Shown in pieces: positions 1-10,180 of a DNA stretch of 64,000 nucleotides. Source of the stretch: Adineta vaga (lineage: Eukaryota > Rotifera); assembly GCA_021613535.1 (NCBI GenBank), contig CP075497.1, positions 682,001-746,000 of the forward strand, given 5' to 3'. Position 1 is the stretch's first letter, and each line of letters starts with the position of its first letter. The notes under the pieces were generated by a model. It was given only the letters and a program-made list of their open reading frames with translations, searched no databases and was not told where the DNA came from. A program made the translations under genes and the position numbers.

Positions 1-81
1 ACTTAGTATTTTACATATTTTTCCTGCCTTGCACACCATGAAAAGGAATTTTTTACAAACAGATTGCTCCTTGAAATCCGT

Positions 82-418
82 ACAAACTAAGATGTTTTCA
101 TTGTCTTTAATTCCCTTCCTTTTTGCGCGACATGCGATGCAGATCGTTAGTCCAAAACGCGCAGCTTTCAAAGCCACTATTTTTCCAATTCGGTTCGCTG
201 CATGACCGTTGAATTACTGACTTCAACACGAATTTGCAGAGATCATCGACTGGAATAGGTTCACACCGGTACGGTAACGATCGAAGGATTAAAACATGCA
301 GCAAACCGAATTGGAAAAATACTGGCTTTGAAAGCTGCGCGTTTCGGACTAACGATCTGCATCGCACGTCGCACAACCAGGAAGGGAATTTTAAGACAAT
401 GAAAACATCATGGTTTGT
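82..418. repeat. Foldback repeat with ~120-bp inverted arms
   Basis: The left arm (82-204) is the reverse complement of the right arm (295-418) with scattered mismatches; the spacer is about 90 bp. Both arms contain the same marker words on opposite strands, for example CCAATTCGGTTCGCTGCATG at 185-204 against CATGCAGCAAACCGAATTGG at 295-314. Open frames here run through the arms on both strands and look like shadows. It could be a MITE or a foldback remnant; no clear target duplication was seen. Confidence 0.75.
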
Positions 419-650
419 TTTCATTCAATGCCAAAATATTGCATGAAAAATTTTTCCAAGTGCTCACGCTATCCCGAAAAGGTGGGATTCTGGTGCACCG
501 TTTCTTAAACCACTTATAACAAAATCATTGATTCTTTAGGATAATTTTCGGTTAGATAGAAACTAACATTGCATACATGACATTCATCAATGTGTATAGG
601 CTTTTAAAATGAGCGCCTAAGGAAGTTTGCTGTATAGCTGTAGAACTTAC

Positions 651-882
651 CTGGCTTCTGCATGGTAGTGGTTGTTGATATTTTTGTTGTCGTCGTGGTG
701 ATAGTGCTGTCTGGCTTGTGTGGAGCGAGAACAACAAATTTTAACACTACAGCTAGAATGATTGCTAGAACCGTGAAAGCGGCAACAGAGACACAGATGA
801 ATTTAGCCCATCGATGACGCCACCATGTGCGTACTCTGCTGTTTTCAGGAAGAAGTTTAAAGCAAGACCAGTTCATATTCAT
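651..882 (-). pseudogene. Orphan first exon: membrane anchor plus Thr-rich stalk
   Basis: The exon encodes about 77 residues from an ATG at 882: a short basic cytosolic stretch containing WWRHR, a transmembrane helix (about residues 28-52, ending VVLAP), then a Thr-rich stalk. It ends at a GTAAGT donor (650-645) in phase 1. The same order, WWRHR motif, ending (LAPxKxDSTITT) and donor phase occur in exon 1 of the kelch gene at 22870-24244. In that gene the propeller exon begins about 50 bp after the donor; here nothing kelch-like follows down to position 1. I read it as the severed 5' end of a related propeller gene. An exon beyond the window edge is possible but would need an unusually long intron. 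Confidence 0.55.
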
Positions 883-1524
883 ATGACTTTCTGAAAGAAA
901 CTATATTGAAAAACCACTCAGCACAATCTTTACAGCATTCAAAATGTGAAACACGATGTCCCTTTGAACATCGTATATTAAACGGGTGTGGTTTGTCAAC
1001 TAAATATGTCCGACAGGGGAAAAAGGCGATCTAAAGATTCAGTTTCGATTTTGGGACTATTTAAATCAGCGTCTTCTCCTCCACTCGTTGATGTCTGACG
1101 ATCTTTGATACTTTGGCAATCGTTGGATGAATCTTTGATACTATTTGGGTGACCATTAGTGACTACCTATGATTTCGAAATCTAAAGGAACATGTGGGTG
1201 CTACAAAGCACTTATTGTCTCATACGCAATAGCGTAAAGTTTTGTTCAATAATTATTTCTTTGCAAGAAGCACTAGCTAGTATTCGTTTTAATAGATGAC
1301 GCTTTAGCTTTGCCCCATCCATCACAAACGCACACGTTATCACAGACAACTTTAATGCTGAAATCTTTATATAAACGAGTTTTGCACGCGAAAGCGTTGT
1401 AAGCAAGAGCGGCTTTAAAGAATAGAAGCAATCCTTCGCTCTTTCTCATTCTAAAAAGACGGTCTATATTGCTGAGAAAACCGGACGTAAAAATGTATCC
1501 AGATTACCATGAATCTCCAAAAAG
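883..1524. other. Intergenic, no gene seen
   Basis: No coding exon or repeat structure could be supported. The short open frames here show no recognisable domain. A direct repeat of the phrase 'gatctttgatac' around 1100-1140 is the only local oddity. Confidence 0.5.
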
Positions 1525-2125
1525 TGATTCTCAGCGAAATTTATTCTCTTTGTACTCTTAAAACTCGAAGTTCAACAGTGCTTCTAATTTATCTGATGTC
1601 TGTAGAATATACGAAGACCCACGAAGATCATCAAATCAAGAAATGATTCTCTTGGCAGATAGATCTCGGCGAAATAACCCTACGAAGATCCACATTTTTC
1701 GCTGGGTTATAGGAGCTAGTCGATTTGTATGTGCCCTGAAAATTTTGGCTTCCTGTATGCCTCCTGAAGAAAAATAGCACGGATCACACTTTCTTACATA
1801 TGAAAGCTTACGCACTTTAGTGTGATTTTTCTATCACTGAGAAAGTGTGGTCCGTAGTCTTTTTTTCTGGTGGTATATAGAAATCTGAAACTTTCAGAGC
1901 ACATACAACTGAACTAGTACTAACCAACCAGCGAAAAATTTGGGTCTTCGTGGATCTTCATAGAATTATTTCGCCGTGCTCTACCTGTCTAGGGAGTCAT
2001 TTCTCGATCAGATGCTCTTCGTGGGTCTTTGCAAGTTTTACAGACACCCTAATTTATCGACTATATGTAGGTTCCATACTTTGCGCTGCACGAGTTCCTT
2101 TTACAAGCTTTCATCGCCGAATTCT
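1525..2125. repeat. Long imperfect foldback (about 2 x 280 bp)
   Basis: The two halves are imperfect reverse complements around a centre near 1820. Matched blocks include CGGATCACACTTTCT (1780s) with AGAAAGTGTGGTCCG (1840s), the phrase 'gaagacccacgaaga' on the left with its complement near 2010-2025, and 'cggcgaaataa' with its complement near 1965. Divergence between arms is substantial, so the structure is old. No protein is evident. A non-autonomous DNA element is the simplest reading. Confidence 0.65.
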
Positions 2126-2323
2126 GATGCAGAAAACGAATAGTATTCCTGGACAGCGGTAAAACTCCTGCTCACAATAAAAGGTCCGGGGCCTTCTATT
2201 GTGATTCCGCACATCGCAAATTTATTGTGAGAACATCGCCCTACTTCTGTAGGGCATATTAAAAAAATTTACGCTCTAGATGGGCCTTCTATAGGGCGGG
2301 GGCTTTTAATATACGAAGGCCTT

Positions 2324-3251
2324 TTAACCCTTTCCGGTCGGATGTTGCCATTTGGCAACAATGAATCAAAGACATCTAAAGTGATCTTATTTTAGTAACA
2401 TAAAATTCTCTTTTTGCAACGGGATAAATACTAGTAAACATAGTGGAACACACATGCATACTCGAGGAACCTTAATGCATTTTCCTCCCAGAATCTGCAT
2501 GGATCGGATGCAGCTGCCCTAAAGTGTCCTCGAAATAAATCGATCGCATTTTTCATCCACCTGACTATGATACGTGGAAATGAAGTAGTGCATAATTTTC
2601 TGTAGTCAGAACCAATGCTCAATACATGGTTAAGATAGACTCCCTCATATGTCATTGTAATCAAAAACCTGCATGTTGCCATTTGGCAACAACCGGCCAT
2701 GACGGGTGAAATATACCTCAGGAATATCATCCAACCGGTCCAAATGATGCAAATTTTATCTGTTTTTTCGAGAGAACACCACAAATTTTGTGAGATTCAT
2801 CGATGGTTCTTCGTGCTATACGATGGTTTCAGGGAAAGCTTCGTGTTGTGCTGTGAGTCTTTTAACAATCTCACAAAATTTGTGGTGTTCTCTCGAAAAA
2901 ACAGATAAAATTTGCATCATTTGGACCGGTTGGATGATATTCCTGAGGTATATTTCACCATATGACTACTAGAGACAACCCAATGCGTAGAGTTTGCTTC
3001 CTGTCGACAGTCTGGATCTGGACCAATACAAATCTATCACTCTTTGGACGAGAGACAGATTTTGTTCTATCCACCTATTTTACCCGTCATGGCCGGATGT
3101 TGCCAAATTGCAACATGTTCGTATTGCGCTTAGAATCCAGTTTTAAGACCCTACGGTGGAATTTGATAATGACTATATCAAAAGCACAACGTATATACAT
3201 GAAGATAATTTTTTGCTCGCTGTCTTCTGGTGGCCTGCCGGAAAGGGTTAA
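2324..3251. mobile_element. piggyBac-type non-autonomous element, TTAA target site
   Basis: The element is bounded by TTAA on both sides (2324-2327 and 3248-3251). It starts CCCTTTCCGG and ends with the exact complement CCGGAAAGGG, which fits the piggyBac superfamily rule of TTAA duplication and CCC-starting TIRs. It is 920 bp between the TTAA sites. Inside, 2706-2795 and 2867-2960 form a nearly perfect ~90-bp inverted repeat, and the phrase 'gttgccatttggcaac' occurs at both the left end and near 2677. The internal open frames do not show a DDD transposase, so it would depend on another copy. Confidence 0.75.
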
Positions 3252-3545
3252 ACGGGGGGGGGAGTTCTCACATATCCTGTAGATCCAGGATGCTGGAGAT
3301 GCATTTAGAAATGCGAGAAATGCTAAATCTCTAATATATAGTATATTTAAGAAAAACGTTTTTCATTAGTTTTGCCTGCTATCATATCGGGAGATGCGTG
3401 TCACATAAACCCCCTCCCAAAATAGAAGCCCCCCTTGGAAGAGTCAACATGAACTGCATATCCGAAGTCCTCCATTTGTGAGACCTTTGTTTTAGATGTT
3501 TTATGCGACTTTTATGCAGTTTTCCAAAATTTGATTATTTTTTTT
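3252..3545. repeat. Left partner of an inverted pair flanking the LTR element
   Basis: The stretch 3254-3330 (a nine-G run, then 'catatcctgtagatccagga', then 'tgctggagatgcat') matches in reverse complement the sequence at about 12476-12560. A weaker match links 3390-3480 with 12230-12320. The retrotransposon therefore sits in the loop of an older inverted repeat. No gene is seen. Confidence 0.6.
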
Positions 3546-4049
3546 TGTTAGCGTCATTGGATATTACTTCATGACGCTACCTTCTACATAGTTGTTTTCT
3601 TTCATTTCTATACATATATATACACATATATATGTATATCTTCTTTCTCTTTCTTTCCTGTCGTCTTTTGGTTTTCGTTGATTATCATGTCCGTTCTCAT
3701 GATGATTTCTGTGATTGTATTTCTTCTTTGTTTTCTCCTCTTTTCTATTTTTTCTCAGATCATCTCTGATCTATATTTATATTATTGTTTTTCTTTTTCT
3801 CCAGTCAGTCTTTTGTTATCATTTTCTTTAATGTTTTATTTGATTTCATCCAATAAAACACCGTTATCATCTTTCCTCATCTCATCCACATCCATTTTCT
3901 TCATCTCCTCATCATTCCAGTCATCTCCGGTAGGATTTTTGACGTGGTTCTTGATTTCACATCAGATCATACGTTCATATAGTTGTTCAGCTTACGATAT
4001 ATTCGTTAGCTGGAGATTTATCTTCATCCCCTGATATAAGAGACTCACA
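3546..4049 (+). repeat. 5' LTR
   Basis: This 504-bp copy starts TGTTAGCGTC and ends GACTCACA (TG...CA). It matches 11554-12058 with about three substitutions and one single-base indel. Near 3610-3640 it contains a palindromic TATATA/ACACATATATATG block that could serve as a promoter TATA region, and AATAAA near 3852 could be a polyadenylation signal. Small open frames inside it are repeated in the 3' LTR and are not genes. Confidence 0.95.
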
Positions 4050-4052
4050 TTT

Positions 4053-4070
4053 TGGTGGAGAAGTTGGGCA
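4053..4070 (+). other. Probable primer-binding site
   Basis: Four bases after the LTR terminus the sequence TGGTGGAGAAGTTGGGCA begins with TGG, the complement of a tRNA CCA end, at the usual place for minus-strand priming. I could not assign the tRNA. Confidence 0.55.
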
Positions 4071-4371
4071 ACTTTTAGCCTATTTTGTTCGTTCGTAACT
4101 ATTGATACATAAACGAACACATAAATATATTTATACACATCTTTAAACGGCGTGTTATTCAGATCGAGAAATTGCTCGTTCTGTTTATTACTGACGTCAT
4201 CTCTTTATTCTTGTCTTTTTTCTCTCTCTTCTTTTTCTTTTCTCACATAACGTATATACTATACGATACATTTATTTCTCTATACAGAGACGACTATCGA
4301 TTTCTCTTCATTCTTAGAAAAGAAACACAAATAAATAAAAATAAAAGAATACATACTTACATATTTACACG

Positions 4372-6276
4372 ATGACAGAACCTCAGAACAACACATCACT
4401 TTTTGCTTCAGAAGCACGTGACTCACTAGATTCCGAATTATGTAATCCTAATCCTGTTTTTTCCTCTACAAAGAACACAGATGACGATGCATCACATCCA
4501 ATTTACAAAACGGGGAGATTAACACTGCTACCTACGGTACTTCAACAATCAAAGGAATATGAAACTAACAATTCTTCCGTAGATGAGACTCTAATTCAAT
4601 CAAATCAAGCTAGGTCTTCATCTAAAAATCAGGAAGTCTCGAGTAAACAAGATTGTTCTCCACAGAGTAATCTTACAAGTCGATTTGCTAAATTACACAT
4701 TGATGATGCTATTGAAAATAAGTCATATTCTCATGATGATCAACAGATTGAAGATGATTCTTTTGATGTTTTTATATTAAAGCATTTCACTCAGTATACC
4801 GGTCGAGAGGATGTCATTCAATGGCTTGATGATACTGAAGAGAAATTCAAAAAGTTCGCTATAGGTAGAAACGCTCGATTTGTTGCCATATCATTTCTAG
4901 TGGCAAGCGAAGCTAAACGACGATATATTCGATGCCGGGCATCTATAAAATCTTTTGATGATTTTTACGCGTTTCTGTTAACGGAGTTTGATTCTTCATC
5001 TATTTCCTCATCATCGTCGAAAACTACTCATCAAGTTCGGTTCACGAATGACACTTTACCAGTAAAGAATAGTTCTACGTCCATTACATCCTCTCACGTT
5101 CAACCTCAAACTGACTTTATGTCAGACACTTTCGATCCATTATTTTCTTCAGCTACCACTTCAGTAGTTCAACGTGGTGTTGCCGCTCCTATCCACGGCA
5201 AACCAGCTCTAAATTCCACTACTTCCTCTCAAGCTTCTTCTACTTTTGAACTTGATCAAACTCTCAGTGATCTTCGCAAAGCTATTGTAGGAGATTTCAT
5301 CAAAAATCCTAAAGTGTTTAAAGGTGGTAAAGACGATGTTAAGAAATGGATCGAAAACATTGAACATCTCTTTGATTTAGCACATTTACCCGAATCTATT
5401 CGTTTAGATCTAATTTCTTATTCCTTACGCGGTGATGCATTAGATTGGTTTAAGAATAATCATTCATCATTTACTTCTTGGCCTCTTTTCGTTACAGAAT
5501 TGAAACGAGCATTCACTTCATCTTTTCATGAAGAACTCGCTTTCAAAAAGTTAGAGTCATATTCTCAAACAGAAAATCAATCGATTCGTAGCTTCGTCAA
5601 TGAAGTATTGAAACTTTGTAAAGAAGCTGACCCGACAATGAGTGAAGCTACGAAACTCAAAAACCTTTTAAATAAAGCTAAACCTTCTATTCAATACGAA
5701 GTACGCAAGAAAAAACCTCAATCAACAAGTGAATTTCTTGACTTTGCGAAAGAAGCTGAAGAACTTATGCAATTATCAAATTTAACTTTTCCTAACGCTC
5801 TTGGTGTACCTCATGATTCGTTCTCACAATCTACACCTATATCTATCGTTCCTTCGTATTCTGTTTCCCAGAATAACTACCCCTATACAAATTTTCGCAA
5901 CTCTAATAATAGATACCAAGGTTCGAACAGTCGAAACTTTTCGCCCCAACGACGAAACTTTCCTTCTCAATCGAGAAATTTTTCTAATTCATCAGCTCTA
6001 TCATCACAAAATCGGTCGACTCCTAACCCCACTTTTTCACAACAATCTCAACCACGTAACCCAATTCCCACGTATATTCCTAGTAGTAGTCCTAGCCCTC
6101 TTATGACAAACTCCAATACGAACAATACAATCCCTCTTCGGCAACCTACTGTTAATGTTATTGATCTCCCTCAATCAGCCGATCACATTGACCTTATATC
6201 AAATGAACTTCCATCCTTTGCCTGCAGCCGTTGTAATCAACTTGGACATGAGGCTTCGGCCTGTTCAAGTTTCTAG
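4372..6276 (+). CDS. gag: Gag polyprotein with two capsid-like domains and zinc knuckle
   Basis: Structural protein of the retrotransposon, 634 aa from an ATG at 4372 about 320 bp after the 5' LTR. A retrotransposon-gag capsid domain lies at about residues 305-400 (FKGGKDDVKKWI ... LRGDALDWF ... TELKRAF). A second stretch at about 130-205 (YTGREDVIQWLDD ... FYAFLLTEFD) follows the same spacing and looks like an older duplication of that domain. A Ser/Asn/Pro-rich linker follows, then a CCHC zinc knuckle at the extreme C-terminus (C618, C621, H626, C631), expected to bind the element's RNA. The frame ends at TAG 6274-6276, inside the start of pol. Ser/Thr- and Asp-rich N-terminal 120 residues are of unknown role. 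Confidence 0.92.
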   Translation: MTEPQNNTSLFASEARDSLDSELCNPNPVFSSTKNTDDDASHPIYKTGRLTLLPTVLQQSKEYETNNSSVDETLIQSNQARSSSKNQEVSSKQDCSPQSNLTSRFAKLHIDDAIENKSYSHDDQQIEDDSFDVFILKHFTQYTGREDVIQWLDDTEEKFKKFAIGRNARFVAISFLVASEAKRRYIRCRASIKSFDDFYAFLLTEFDSSSISSSSSKTTHQVRFTNDTLPVKNSSTSITSSHVQPQTDFMSDTFDPLFSSATTSVVQRGVAAPIHGKPALNSTTSSQASSTFELDQTLSDLRKAIVGDFIKNPKVFKGGKDDVKKWIENIEHLFDLAHLPESIRLDLISYSLRGDALDWFKNNHSSFTSWPLFVTELKRAFTSSFHEELAFKKLESYSQTENQSIRSFVNEVLKLCKEADPTMSEATKLKNLLNKAKPSIQYEVRKKKPQSTSEFLDFAKEAEELMQLSNLTFPNALGVPHDSFSQSTPISIVPSYSVSQNNYPYTNFRNSNNRYQGSNSRNFSPQRRNFPSQSRNFSNSSALSSQNRSTPNPTFSQQSQPRNPIPTYIPSSSPSPLMTNSNTNNTIPLRQPTVNVIDLPQSADHIDLISNELPSFACSRCNQLGHEASACSSF

Positions 6277-9200
6277 ATCCGGAGACATCGATAGATGGTG
6301 TTGTCTCCGGAAACCATTTTGCAAATCCATCGAAATCTTCCTTAATCTATTTTACTACACTTGTTAATCACTATCCTACTAAAAGCTTACTTGATACCGG
6401 AGCAACTACAACTTTCATTCATAAAAACTTGTTGAAACATCTCACTGATTACGAAGTGATTAACACACCACCCTATTCTTTTGTTTTGGCAGACGGCCTA
6501 GCACCTTTTCAAGTATTAGGCGCTGTTATTTTGACCCTTCAATTTTCTAACTTCTTGACTACCGTCACCGCTCAAATTGCTGAGAACCTTTGTACTACTA
6601 TGATCTTAGGAATGGATTATATTAATTGCTACAACCTTAGTTTTAATACTAGAAATCAGTCTATATCTATTGAATATGACAATCGAGAAATAACGATCAA
6701 TATGGACACAGAGCAGTATATTAAGAAAAGTGATCGCCTCAGATATACCGATTATCACGAATCACCTTGTTTCTTACCTGTAATTTTTACATCACTGTCT
6801 TCATCATTTGATGTTACCAGCACTTCTGGTGAATTATCAGCTTTATTTGATACCCGTACAGTTGTTTCAGCTATCTCTCCTTCGCATAATTCAAAGATAT
6901 CATCCATTACTGATCAATTTTGTTTTCAACCTCCCAATCACTTGCTAGCTTGTAATGCTATACATACACCCCCAGATTCTGTCATAACCGCTATCGAAGC
7001 ATTAGTGAAAACAATTAATAATCCATCATATCGCAATCAACTATACGAATTATTAATTCATTTTTCTTCTTCTTTTGATATTAGTAAACATAGCATCGCA
7101 AACACGTCTATCCATCATGTTATAAATACAGTTCCGCATTCTCCGCCAGCTTGTAGACCTTATCCACAACCAGATAAAGATCCGATTCTTTATGAATTAA
7201 TACAAGAATTTCTACAAGCAGGTCTCATCTGTGAGTCTCATTCCCCGTATGCGGCACCTGCTATGCTTGTTAAAAAGAAAGAGGGATCTCATCGACTTGT
7301 TGTTGACTATAAAAGATTGAACTTAGTCACTATTAAAGATTCCTCACCTTTACCCAATATGGAGGATACTCTTCGCAAATTAGGTGCAGGTTACTGTTAT
7401 TTTTCTAAACTCGACTTAAAATCAGGTTTTTATCAAATTCCGATACGTGAAGAAGATAAAGAAAAAACTGCATTTGTAACTTCTTTCGGATTGTTTCAGT
7501 TTAATGTACTGCCCATGGGCTTAAAAAATTCACCTCCCACCTTTCAGAAAGTCATGGCAGATACCTTGAAACTTTGCCGATCCTTCTCTTCTGTCTATCT
7601 TGATGACATCATTGTTTTTTCTAAGTCTTTCGAGGAGCACCTACATCATTTAGAAAAGGTTTTCGTTGCTTTACAAACAAAAAATTTAATTCTTAATCCT
7701 TCTGAATGTGTCTTTGCCGCTAGCGAAATTGATTACTTAGGACATACTGTCAGTCAATATCAACTTAAACCTTTGAAAGAACGAATTGAAACTATTCTTG
7801 CTATTAGAGAACCCAAAACACTTACTCAAGCTAATAAGTTTATAGGTTCATTAAGCTGGTATCGCAAGTTTATTCCTCATTTTGCTACTGCTGCAGCTCC
7901 CATACACGCAGTAACGAATCTAACTAAGGATAAACGTCATAAATTTAAATGGCAATACGCTCAATCGAAGGCATTCCGTGAATTACAACAAATGCTTATT
8001 AGCACACCACTATTTCTTCATTACCCGGTTGATGGCGTACCTTTAATGCTAACAACCGACGCTAGTAATATTGGTATTGGTGGAGTCCTTCAGCAGGAAG
8101 TAAATGGTAAAATCCATAACTTGTATTACCATTCTCAATTGATGACTACATGTGAACGCAAATATAGCACGATAGAGAAAGAAGCTCTTGCAATTTATAA
8201 ATGCTTCGCTCGTATGCGTACTTTTTTGTTAGGTCGCAGTATTATTCTACGCACTGATCATTGTCCGCTGTGTCACATCATGGAGAAAACAGTACAAAAT
8301 GCACGTGTTGAACGCATCACTCATCTAATTCAGGAATATAATATCGAAAAAGTAATCCACATCAAAGGCAATGATAATTGTCTTCCTGATTTTCTTTCTC
8401 GTTATTCTCCCGACGCACATGATGATTTATTTGATGTCGAATATGGCTTAGGAAGTAAAAGCGCTTTACTCGCTGCCATGACTCTACGATCTCATAACAA
8501 ACGCAATCAGATATCCATTGATCCTAAGACACTCGATTCTGACTCTGTCAATATCAATGAACATAGTTCTGACATAGTCATGTCATCGACACCTCCTCCT
8601 AAGCAATTCTCAGCAAATTATTTTGATTTAAATCAAATACAAACAGAACAACAAAATGATCTTACTATCCAGAACGTTTTTCAACAAATATCTAATCGTA
8701 TACCTAATATAGATTATGTATTAAAGAATAATATAGTTTTTAAGTTAATTACACCTTCACGCCGTTCTAAACGTAAATTCGAAGTTATATATTTACCTTC
8801 GTCCATGGAACAGTCTCTAATTCAGGCGTGTCATGACGATCCTATGACAGGAGCCCATTTCTCGTTTGAACGCACCTATCAGAAAATTAAACGTCTCTAT
8901 TGGTGGCCATCGAAGAAGTCTGCTATTAGATGCTATATCGAATGCTGCATTTTGTGTAAACAGCATAACATTAGTCGACATAAGAAACATGGTCATTTAT
9001 CTCCCCTTAATCCACCCGAGGGACCCTTTCTTATGATTGGTATCGATTATTGTGGTCCCTTACAAAGGACACCCCGTGAAAATCAGTACGTCCTCGTTAT
9101 AACTGATTATTTCACTCGTCATATAACCGCAATCGCTTTACCTAATTGTACCGCAGAAATAACTGCACAAACGCTGTTTAATGATTATTTCTGTAAGTAC

Positions 9201-9851
9201 GGAATACCCACAGTCATTCTGAGTGATCAAGGATCACATTTTCGGAATCAACTGATGGAGAATATTCAGCACCTTATCGGTTACAATCATATTTTTAGCA
9301 CTCCCTATCACCCGCAGACAAATGGCGTCGTTGAACGCTTTAATGCCACCTTCATTCCTCAAATAGCAAAACTACAGGATACTCAGGACAACAACTGGGA
9401 TGAGTATTTGCAGGCGGTAGTTTTCGCATACAATACAGGTGTTCATAAGACGACGAAATATTCTCCTTTTGAACTATTATACGGTCGCCCTGCTCGTTTG
9501 CCCATTACCATTCGACCTATGTCTGTTTCTTTCACCAGACCGAATGATTATTTTGAACAATTACAAAGAACCTTGCGCATTTATCACAAAGCTGCGCATG
9601 ACAACGTTCTCCTACAGCAGCGACGTAGTAAACAGTCATATGATCGTAATCGAAGTGATCCTCATTATTCCATTGGTAACCTTGTTCTTACCAAAATACA
9701 TGGATATAGAGGCAAACTAGACCCCAAATTCTCACCTATCCCGAAGATGATTACTAGAACAAATCATCCTACATACGAAGTACAAGATATCGAAACTAAT
9801 CTTATTTCCAAAGTACATGTTAATGATATCCGACTACTTTTCGTCGAATAG
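6252..9851 (+). CDS. pol: Pol polyprotein: protease, RT, RNase H, integrase
   Basis: The frame is open from 6252 and overlaps gag by 25 bp in the -1 frame; there is no early ATG, so it is probably made as a Gag-Pol fusion by frameshifting, although I see no textbook slippery heptamer. The aspartic protease signature LLDTGATT has its DTG at 6393-6401. Reverse transcriptase carries YLDD at 7596-7607 and the preceding LDLKSGFYQIP and FGLFQFNVLPMGL blocks. RNase H has TTDAS with Asp at 8058. Integrase has an HHCC-type finger before a DDE core with Asp at 9045 and 9225 and Glu at 9333, giving D-x35-E. The last residues show no chromodomain. About 1,199 aa, intact throughout, so the copy may be active. 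Confidence 0.95.
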   Translation, partial: GFGLFKFLDPETSIDGVVSGNHFANPSKSSLIYFTTLVNHYPTKSLLDTGATTTFIHKNLLKHLTDYEVINTPPYSFVLADGLAPFQVLGAVILTLQFSNFLTTVTAQIAENLCTTMILGMDYINCYNLSFNTRNQSISIEYDNREITINMDTEQYIKKSDRLRYTDYHESPCFLPVIFTSLSSSFDVTSTSGELSALFDTRTVVSAISPSHNSKISSITDQFCFQPPNHLLACNAIHTPPDSVITAIEALVKTINNPSYRNQLYELLIHFSSSFDISKHSIANTSIHHVINTVPHSPPACRPYPQPDKDPILYELIQEFLQAGLICESHSPYAAPAMLVKKKEGSHRLVVDYKRLNLVTIKDSSPLPNMEDTLRKLGAGYCYFSKLDLKSGFYQIPIREEDKEKTAFVTSFGLFQFNVLPMGLKNSPPTFQKVMADTLKLCRSFSSVYLDDIIVFSKSFEEHLHHLEKVFVALQTKNLILNPSECVFAASEIDYLGHTVSQYQLKPLKERIETILAIREPKTLTQANKFIGSLSWYRKFIPHFATAAAPIHAVTNLTKDKRHKFKWQYAQSKAFRELQQMLISTPLFLHYPVDGVPLMLTTDASNIGIGGVLQQEVNGKIHNLYYHSQLMTTCERKYSTIEKEALAIYKCFARMRTFLLGRSIILRTDHCPLCHIMEKTVQNARVERITHLIQEYNIEKVIHIKGNDNCLPDFLSRYSPDAHDDLFDVEYGLGSKSALLAAMTLRSHNKRNQISIDPKTLDSDSVNINEHSSDIVMSSTPPPKQFSANYFDLNQIQTEQQNDLTIQNVFQQISNRIPNIDYVLKNNIVFKLITPSRRSKRKFEVIYLPSSMEQSLIQACHDDPMTGAHFSFERTYQKIKRLYWWPSKKSAIRCYIECCILCKQHNISRHKKHGHLSPLNPPEGPFLMIGIDYCGPLQRTPRENQYVLVITDYFTRHITAIALPNCTAEITAQTLFNDYFCKYGIPTVILSDQGSHFRNQLMENIQHLIGYNHIFSTPYHPQTNGVVERFNATFIPQIAKLQDTQDNNWDEYLQAVVFAYNTGVHKTTKYSPFELLYGRPARLPITIRPMSVSFTRPNDYFEQLQRTLRIYHKAAHDNVLLQQRRSKQSYDRNRSDPHYSIGNLVLTKIHGYRGKLDPKFSPIPKMITRTNHPTYEVQDIETNLISKVHVNDIRLLFVE

Positions 9852-10180
9852 ATTATCTCGTTAGTATATCCTATTCTTCATCGTATTACGTCATTGACAT
9901 ATGATCCTTTTTTCAATGGCAATTCAAATTCCCTCTTCTGTCTCATAAAGAATTGACTCTTCCCTTTCTTAGTTATGGAATTGAATCAGTACACTCTTTC
10001 ATTAGACAGAAATAATAAATCTAATATCTACTAAACTGTCTGATCTGTGTTTACATTCAATCTCTATTGAATATGGATCAATCATTATCTTCATTTTTTT
10101 CCAGATATATTCAGCATTTCTGTGTTTGTTACTTCCTTTTTCAACAACTATAAAAAAAAATTCATCACTCTCTTTCTACT
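9852..10180 (+). other. Spacer between pol and ORF3
   Basis: This 329-bp stretch has no long frame. ORF3 probably needs a spliced or separate transcript, since it is far downstream of the LTR promoter. Pyrimidine-rich patches ending in AG near 10100-10180 could act as splice acceptors, but none stands out. Confidence 0.4.

Noticed and set aside
107-446. Overlapping frames on both strands (105 and 70 codons)
   Set aside because: They are mirror images produced by the inverted repeat 82-418 and have no domain.
3678-4034. 118-codon hydrophobic frame in the 5' LTR
   Set aside because: It repeats in the 3' LTR at 11686 and is a pyrimidine-rich U3/R artefact, not a membrane protein.
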